This document shows, piece after piece, positions 57,150-64,000 of a stretch of DNA of 64,000 bases. The notes under the pieces are model-generated. The model saw only the letters and a program-made list of their open reading frames with translations, made no database searches and had not been told where the DNA came from. A program made the translations under genes and the position numbers. The stretch comes from Amoeboaphelidium protococcarum (taxonomy: Eukaryota > Aphelidiomycota > Aphelidea), in assembly GCA_023515745.1 (NCBI GenBank), contig JALECJ010000001.1:496001-560000 (forward strand). The letters are read 5' to 3'. Position 1 is the stretch's first letter. Each line of letters begins with the position of its first letter.

Positions 57150-58459
57150 ATGAGCAAGCCAACTGCATTGGTATTAGGAGGAGCTGGCTTCATTGGAAAG
57201 AACTTGGTCACTTTCCTGGTGGAGAATGATCTGTGTAGCAAGATTAGAGTTGTCGACAAGGTTCTACTGCCAACTGCCTATCTCACTGCCCGCCAGTAGA
57301 AGGCATTCGATAAGGTGGACTTTCGCTAGGGAAATCTAGTCAATCCTGGTATGTCTTTTACATATTAAACTTGGCATCTCTTTAACTTGATTTACAATGA
57401 GAGTTTAAACACTGCGTCCACTGACTGAGACGGAGTGGCGACTTACTTATTGTTTGTGTAGCATCTATTGAAAAGGCTTTTGCATTCGAAGATGGAGTCA
57501 CCAAGTGGGACTGGGTATTTAACGTTGCTGGAGAGACCAAGTACTCTTAAACTGATGAGGTTTATAACGAAAAGGTATGATTATTGCACAATACTCTTGA
57601 GTATCCAATCGACTCTATTACTAAACTATGTATTCATGTACTGTAGGTGTTTTTATTGAGTGTCAACTGTGCCAAGTAGGCGGCCAAGATGAATGTTGGT
57701 GTGTTCATTGAGACGAGTACTGCTCAGGTTTATGACGCTGACAAGAAGTCGAGTGATGAGGGTGGTAAGGTGAAGCCATGGACTCTTATCGCCAAGTATA
57801 AGTTGAAGGCTGAGGAGGAGATTGCCAAGATTTCGGGTCTGAATTATGTCATAGTTCGTCCAGCTATCGTTTATGGCGTAGGTGATATGGCTGGTCTGAC
57901 CCCTCGTATCGTCATCGCTGCAGTGTACAAGGAATTGAAGGAGGAGATGAAGTTCTTGTGGACCAAGGATTTGCGTATCAATACTGTGCATGTGGATGAT
58001 GTGGTTGGTGCTCTGGGTGCCATTGCTCAGGCTGCCGTCAACTCTGCCACCAGTGCCAAGGTGTTAAAGTAGACTTTTAATTTGGCTGACAAGAGTGACT
58101 CTGACCAGGAGTCTGTGAATGCTCATCTGCGCTCCATGTTTGGTATCACCACTGGATACTAGGGATCTATCATCAGTAATCTGGCTCGTCTGAATCTGAA
58201 GGACATCACGGAGGAGATTAACGATAAACATCTGTAGCCATGGAGTGATCTGTGTAAGCGTCACGGTGTTAGTAACAGTCCTCTGACCCCTTACTTGGAC
58301 CAGGAGCTGTTGTACAACAACTCCCTCTCTGTGGATGGCAGCAAGGTCGAGTCTGCTGTGGGATACAAGTACAAGGTTCCTCAGGTTACTGAAGACAAAC
58401 TGCGGGAAGTTGTCAATGAATTTATCACCATTGGCGTGTTTCCAAAGGGAATCTTGTGA
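57150..58459 (+). CDS. NAD(P)-dependent epimerase/dehydratase (extended SDR)
   Basis: 374 aa in three exons: 57150-57348, 57462-57574, 57647-58459, with introns of 113 nt and 72 nt (GTATGT...GTGTAG, GTATGA...CTGTAG). Rossmann fingerprint LVLGGAGFIGKNLVTFLV, then WVFNVAGETKYS, FIETSTAQVYDADKKSSDE, and YKLKAEEEIAKISGLNYVIVRPAIVYG, where Tyr and Lys form the SDR catalytic YxxxK (AKYKLKAE). A loop INTVHVDDVVGAL follows. Extended SDRs of this kind act on nucleotide sugars or sterol-like substrates; which one is unknown. The C-terminal 120 residues (WSDLCKRHGV, SPLTPYLDQELLYNNSLSVDG) are well formed. Confidence 0.9.
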
Positions 58460-58644
58460 GCTATATATGTAATGGTTTGTGTGTGTATGGTGCTACATTG
58501 CTGGTGGCATGCAGCGTGTGATGCTTGGGAAATTTGAAAGAGATTGAATATTACTGATTTTACTTATTTCAGTTTATTACACATCACAGCTTGTCAGTGA
58601 TATCTCCTTATACAGACAGTACTATAAACATGACAGGCTTATGA

Positions 58645-61600
58645 TCACACAAATTCATCATCGCCACTATTCACGGGATTGGTGACCTTCATTAAATTTA
58701 GAGACTGTTCGAGAGAAAATATATTCTAGCCACATTTCGCAATAATCTTCTACCATAAATCATTACTTTTAACGGTATCCACGTTGGCAACAATTATCAA
58801 ATGGTAGCGTGCTCTACTCAGTGCAACATTGATGCGTCGAGGCTCGTCAATAAATCCAACTGAACTGCCACCAGATCTCACAGTTGATAAAATAATGATA
58901 TCCTTCTCGGCACCCTGATATGCATCTACAGTGCTGACTTCAACCGTCTCCTGACAATCTCCAACATTTATAATTTAAGACAACAGTTCAGATTAGCTCT
59001 TGTACAATGATATAACGCCCACTTGACTTCCACGCAGACGGTCGCCATTCGATTACTTTTACTGTAAAATAGATCGAACAATTTTCAATATGCACTAGCT
59101 CTCCGGCTGGTTGATGTAGCTACCGGAATATGTTTGCTCTTCTTTACCATCTGACATGTTGACCATCATGAGATGAGGGAAGTTGTGATTAATCATAGGT
59201 GGTCTATGCTCAGCCGTAATGCCATTAACCAGCTTGGAGTCATAAAAGAGTTCATTTGATAGAGACGATATCTCGGGATGACAGCGGTACTATGTACGAA
59301 GCATAACAGCAGGAACGCCCATATCTCTGACACGTTCGAATAGCGTTCTCTCTGATCCATGAGCGTCGCTGTCATTGGAAAGAGCCGGAGAAGCTGGTGG
59401 GAGCGTTGGCGGTAGTTGTAAAGGATCGCCAATCAGGAGGGCACACTTAGTATCAAACGAAGCCAGTGGCAAAAGACTTAGAGCCTCAGTCATTTAGCTG
59501 CACTCATCCAGAAACACCACAGGAAACTTGATTTAATGTCCGTTATTCAATGGACTGCTCAGCACAGGATTTAATGTAGATAGACAAGTAGTGCCAACCA
59601 GGAAGGTATCCTTGAGAAGATCAATGTTGAGCTTTTGAGAATATTTATAATGAGCATCCTCTAGATATTGGCGCTCCCGATCATCACGACAGTTGTCCAT
59701 CATTGCAGCAAGTACTTTGACTTCATCATTCTGGTCATTTGCATCATCTCTAGCCTTTTATTGCAAACGATATTGCAAAATCCGCTTATCAATCTTGTTA
59801 ATAGGACCAATTCGAGTAAACCCTTCAAATCCCAATTCTCTGAGAACAACCAGAACTCTATCAACAGCTACATTAGTATTCGATGAAAGTAATACCTTAA
59901 AGTCCTTAGAATCAAGTCCAATTAATTCAACAAATTCATGAAGAAACATTATAAGCACGGCCAGGAGATACGATTTACCCGCTCCGAATACTCCATGACA
60001 CAGAGTAATTGGATAGTGACCATCTTCTGAAGACAAGATCAAGTTCTTGGTAAATGCTACCGAAACGTCTTTCTAGTCATCATTAAGTTTGTATTAGATA
60101 TGATACTACTTTAAAAGGGCCAATGCTTACTCTAAATGTGACTACTGAAAGAGACTATTAGATACCACCTATTTAATTTTACTCTGCGCAACATCTCCCA
60201 CAATATAAGGACAAAGGGGAAACGACTAGATTTAGTCCAACAGCGAACTACCCACAACGCATTTCTACAAATCCTTCAGCTTTTCTATCACTTTCAATTC
60301 AGATGACGCGTTAAATAGATTTACTGCAACTAAATTGGGGCATTTAGTGCTATTTTACTTTATGAATCGCTCACCAAACATTTCCAATTTGGATCGCTGA
60401 CGTTTGATAGTACCTGAATCCGTTCCAGCATCTGAAGATAATAAATCTTTGAAGAATTTACGGCCCACACTCTGAGATTCCAAAGGCTTCAATTCCATAG
60501 TCCCATTGGTACCCGACAACTTTCTAGGACCATGCCAATTAGATCGAAATAAAGCTGATTCAGACTACTCAAATTACATAGATTTACTCACCACCCAAAG
60601 ATCATCTTTCGAGTAAAGTTTCAAGTCCCCGACCTTTGGCAAGGTGAGAGAATAAGTCTGATTTTCCTAATCATACACTGAAACTTCTGTTAATTCACAG
60701 CCAAAGGACATTTTCACACCTTTGGCTCGCCAAGCGTCCGCACTGTTCAATTGCATCTTCTTTGCCAGAGTGGAACGCACCTTGTATAACTCGACAAACT
60801 GCTCATTAACTTAGATTTACAAACATTCCAGTTGCGTGTTCAACAAAGTCATGAGATATGTCTCGGCGGATTTGAATTGCGTGGGAACTTTGTACTCTCG
60901 CTTGAACTTTACTCCATTGTGCTTAGATGATCTGACGGCTGCTTATTTCCAAGGATAAACAGATATTGCCAATGGAGTGGTCGGCACTGAACCAGCTTAC
61001 TTCAGAGGAGGTTTGAACTTGACGCGAAGGTTGGACTTGGCCAGCACCATCGGCTCGACCTTCATGATGGAGCTTTATTGAGTCTCTACAGCGAGACTCA
61101 CTATCCGGTCATCTTCATTGTTCAGATCTACAAGAGCTTCCAATTCTAATGCATTCTTGGTAAGATCAATCTCTATGACAGGTTCAACGTTCTGATCGAC
61201 ATTTGGAGTAGACTTTGGTACCATGAACTTTGGCCGCTTGAAGGCTGAATGAAACTTATTGACGCGTTATGATAAAGTGGGGACATTATCACGTTCGAAT
61301 TAGACTAGATACTTGCCATCAATCGTAAGTTCACCATCTGCTTAATCTTTGCTGAATATAGCAGCATCTGACACCACATCTTGGCTTTTTGCCGACAATA
61401 TTTATTATCCAGTCTCGCTGAACAATCTAAGTGACTTGGCCGACTAATTCACTTTTATAGTTCCATCCAGCCAAGTCTTTTACTTTTTATGAATTTAATC
61501 CGTGTATAAACATTTCAAAATCTCTACTTACTTATCTTCTGTTGCTTAAGAGGATTACACGTTCTAGACTTACGTTTCAACCGCGGGACGTTGAGAAAGT

Positions 61601-61914
61601 GGTACCCTGAAAGTCTTCTTCTTTTAATTACGCAGTGGCTAGGTGTAGAAAGAATTTTACTACTGTGCAGCATTAGTATTTTAATATGTTATTTAGGTTA
61701 TCATCACCAGATGCCTCCCAAATGTAAGCTCTTGATCATTTGTCACAGCTTACCCAATGGCACAACTTAGAGCGTGACGATCCACTACGGCTCCTGCATT
61801 GTCACGCAGTTCATACATTTTCTTCCGTGAATTGCTTGACTATACTTCCTTAATTACTCCATCATGCCAAACTTTGTTCTTTTTATGCGTATCTGACGTG
61901 TAAAGCACCTCCAT
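58645..61914 (-). CDS. ZGRF1/Mte1-like SF1 helicase with two tandem DUF2439 modules
   Basis: 1089 aa in one exon, ATG 61914 to TGA 58647-58645. ZGRF1-type proteins handle D-loops and stalled forks in recombination repair. Residues 1-75 form a DUF2439 module (MEVLYTSDTHKKNKVWHDGV) and residues about 135-200 a second one (ILKCLYTDQIHKKQKTWLDG). The helicase half has HGVFGAGKSYLLAVLIMF (Walker A), SSNTNVAVDRVLV, FPVVFLDECSQMTEAL (DExx), LIGDPLQLPPTL, VMLRTQYRCHPEIS, VEVSTVDAYQGAEKDIIIL and RRINVALSRARYHLIIVAN. Order and spacing follow the UPF1-like SF1 family, closest to ZGRF1. I see no GRF zinc finger. More than 40 UAR codons occur, many in the linker. Confidence 0.92.
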
Positions 61915-62168
61915 ATTATCTCTTATGGATGTTTTTAAGTTGAAATCGAAAGCTTTGAGACGAAAACGCTGAAACAGTTCTTATTGGGTGGTTGAAGCAC
62001 AAGTTGAGTTCGATAACGTTGACTCTTGGGAAAAAAACATGTGAAAAATGATTACACTCTTTGCCGTATGTATGTCCGCCAAGATGATTAATAATTGTAT
62101 GAAAGCATTATGATAGCTAATCTTAATACTATGAGATAAAGCGCAGTCAACAAAAGCTATAAACGCGC
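61915..62168. promoter_or_regulatory. Upstream region of the ZGRF1-like gene
   Basis: Upstream DNA of the minus-strand ZGRF1-like gene and of a doubtful small plus-strand frame. No distinct motif. Confidence 0.35.
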
Positions 62169-62435
62169 ATGAACATGGTGTGTGTGACACAACAAAGTTT
62201 TTATGAAGGCAAATGCGAGATCACCAACATTCAAAACCTGTTAAACACTCAAAAATTGGCTTATAAAATTCAAGAAAGCAAGGTGTTATATTCAATAGAT
62301 CATCATCATATCAGTCACCAAACTAAATCTCTAGGGGAATTGATGAATGAATTGCTTGGCAACCAACTTAATTAGTAATTTCAGGCTCGGCCAATGGGAG
62401 GTGAGATCGATCGCCTTGTGAAATTTTCTCGCTGA
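62169..62435 (+). CDS. Unrecognised 88-codon frame
   Basis: ATG 62169 to TGA 62433-62435. Sequence is protein-like and helical (EITNIQNLLNTQKLAYKIQ, LGELMNELLGNQLNQQFQ), with an ending GGEIDRLVKFSR. No family is recognised. Such a length can arise by chance under this code. Confidence 0.35.
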
Positions 62436-62749
62436 AACAAAAAAGCTATTCGCCCCACAAGGAAATATTATATTCATTCACCAAGCCCCTGAAGGTGCCT
62501 CTTTTTAGTTATTTCTTCTCTGCATTCAAGTTGTTGCTTTAATTAATAAGCAGCTATTGACCGCTATTCCATCTGCGCTTAATTCCACTAAGTGAACCAA
62601 TTGGGTTTATTTATACACTGTGACTGCTGCTGATCTGATCTGCCGATAATATTCATTCATCAACAAGGTGCCGATAGATAAATAGATTGATCTGACTAAT
62701 TAGTTAACCGAAGATCTTTTTATTATATTTTAGATTTGAGTGAGCAGAA
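62436..62749. promoter_or_regulatory. Upstream region of the secreted protein gene
   Basis: AT-rich, about 310 bp, nothing distinctive. Confidence 0.4.
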
Positions 62750-64000
62750 ATGGGAATGTTATAAAGGTAATGGCTTTCGCTGGAATTGCTCTTAGTGTTG
62801 TGCCTTCTTTCAGCAGATGTATCCTCTAGATCTCTTTCTGCTGGTGTTAACGGTGCAAAGTCTATTACTGATTAGCACTCTGAAGTGGCCGCGTCGTCAA
62901 TGCCTCAACTTGCGGCTGTCCTAAATGATGAGAATCATAGTGGAGTTTATTATGAAAGTCCGTCTGATGTTGACGACAGTAGTAGCAACAGTAAATATGA
63001 ACCTTTGACAAGCGCCGACTATGTCAACATTTCACAATTCAAGAGTGCCAACTTGTCTCAATCTGGCGACTATCCAGGCCGAGTATTTAGTTTTGTTAGC
63101 TAGATTTCGCTCCTCTCTATCGCAAAGTAATGGTGGTTTTCATCCAATTAACAAGAATCTTTTATCTATTAAGAGCCTTAGAAGAATGAGAAGAATTAGA
63201 GTACTTAAGTGCCATTGAATGGATTCAGATTCTGTCAGCATTTGAATGGAGCTGTATTCGATTCTGAAGCTCCGCTATATAAGTCTATTATGGAAGCTAT
63301 CTACTAAGTGGCGCCATTAGAGAAAGACTATGATTAGATCTTGGATCAACTTAGATCTACACCATTGCTATTCCGTTTAAAGTTGAATAAAAAGATTGAA
63401 AAGATGTTTAGTCCTTTGGTGGATTTATAGAGTCCTCTTGTAGTTATTCAAGATGAAAGTTATTAAACTACAGACAGGATTGGATTTGACATGAATGGAA
63501 TTACATCACTGAAAGAGTTTGGCGTTGAAAAGGCAGTTTAGGTTATAGACACCGCTGCAATTGCTCTGTATTAAACTCTTCTACAGCGTCAGTATGGGTT
63601 ATCTGAATAGGAGATTCGAGCATCATTCACAAGAATTTCCTCATAGTAGTAACTCAGTCAGAATCAATCTGCTTCAGATCGCTCAAGTCCTTTCATGAAG
63701 AGTTCGCATGATGCTTTTTATTCTAGTCTGAGATTTGCCTGCTTTTAAGCGGCTGATGGTAACAATCCTCACTTGAAGTACGTGGCTTCTGAGTAATTTC
63801 GGTATAACGATGCTGATAGCAATCCTTTGAAGATCAAATCGGCTTCCCCACTGATTGTCGGTGACAGGAAATTTATGCGGTACATCGATCCGCGGGTGTA
63901 TTTTGATGGCTCAATTAATTATGCTCCTCTGAATTTGGATTTAGTTTAATATGAAGCTGATGCTCTTGCTTTCGATTGGAGATAAAAGTATGTTAATGAT
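62750..64000 (+). CDS. Secreted or ER-lumenal protein, unknown family, 3' end outside the window
   Basis: ATG 62750 follows an in-frame TGA at 62741, fixing the start. A hydrophobic leader (WLSLELLLVLCLLSADVSS) follows within the first 25 codons. The frame then runs open to the window end (417 codons) with many TAA/TAG codons. Early sequence is Ser-rich; later blocks are well structured: SEAPLYKSIMEAIYQVAPLE, STPLLFRLKLNKKIEKMF, LVVIQDESYQTTDRIGFDM, FGVEKAVQVIDTAAIALYQ, RYIDPRVYFDGSINYAPLNL. I could not match it to a family I know. Entry to the secretory pathway is the only safe statement. Confidence 0.75.

Noticed and set aside
1-64000. Most genes as fragmented pseudogenes
   Set aside because: Reading UAR as Gln restores whole conserved proteins with catalytic motifs; fragmentation is an artefact of the standard code.
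1-64000. Ciliate origin
   Set aside because: The code matches, but chitin synthase of fungal layout, GPI-type Cys-rich proteins, hAT/copia elements and overall gene set point elsewhere.
62750-64000. UDP-glucose:glycoprotein glucosyltransferase N-terminus
   Set aside because: Signal peptide fits, but none of the family's thioredoxin-like signatures could be found in the 417 visible codons.
1-64000. tRNA or rRNA genes
   Set aside because: No T-arm GGTTCGA-type signature with a plausible cloverleaf, and no rRNA-like conserved block, was seen by eye; a covariance-model scan would be needed to exclude them.

Overview
The window is compact eukaryotic nuclear DNA that uses a variant genetic code. 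In at least 25 genes of recognisable families, in-frame UAA and UAG fall where Gln is conserved: the chitin synthase QRRRW motif, the GPN1 DTPGQ motif, the RhoGEF LPIQR motif and PIF1 HKSQG-Q. These genes end at UGA. The code is therefore UAR = Gln with UGA as the only regular stop, so ordinary six-frame ORFs appear chopped. All coordinates below are re-read under this code. Introns are few, 51-113 nt, GT-AG, and mostly end in TGTAG. Genes are dense and several convergent pairs are under 110 bp apart.

The organism looks like a fungus or close relative (opisthokont). Evidence is a fungal-type (class IV-like) chitin synthase with a cytochrome-b5-like region, small Cys-rich GPI-type surface proteins, and a PKA / RhoGEF / TBC set. 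A UAR=Gln code is familiar from ciliates and a few other protists, but this gene content is not ciliate-like. An early-branching relative of fungi such as an aphelid-type protist is a guess, not shown here.

Layout: 1-9000 holds GPN1 GTPase (partial), an ArfGAP, a PP2C phosphatase, a DHHC palmitoyltransferase with an in-frame UGA, calnexin and an SLC35A nucleotide-sugar transporter. 9000-10600 is decayed sequence with a Ty1/copia relic. 10.9-16 kb has a small basic helical protein, a short unknown gene, a nucleotidyltransferase-HAD-kinase fusion, a RING-H2 ligase and SPCS1. 16.4-31 kb has a RhoGEF, PKA catalytic subunit, a DHX34-type helicase, a TBC1D5-like RabGAP, a hydroxyacid reductase, a Golgi-type sulfotransferase and a small membrane protein. 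31.8-33.5 kb is glutamate decarboxylase. 33.5-38.3 kb is the most unusual locus: a transposase-like DDE protein with a Werner-type 3'-5' exonuclease lodged between its second Asp and its Glu. 39-44 kb has an MFS transporter, two related Cys-rich secreted proteins, and two relics. 45-51 kb has PIF1 helicase and chitin synthase. 52-55 kb has an aladin-like nucleoporin and a broken gene split by a 721-bp hAT-like MITE with 8-bp target duplications. 57-64 kb has an extended-SDR epimerase, a ZGRF1/Mte1-like helicase with two tandem DUF2439 modules, and the start of an unidentified secreted protein.

Several genes serve the secretory pathway and cell surface (SPCS1, calnexin, SLC35A, sulfotransferase, chitin synthase, GPI proteins). 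Others serve genome maintenance (PIF1, ZGRF1-like) or RNA surveillance (DHX34). The order shows no functional clustering, as expected for a eukaryotic chromosome. No rRNA, tRNA or CRISPR was recognised. Because only UGA stops translation, chance open frames are long here, so short unrecognised ORFs are scored low.
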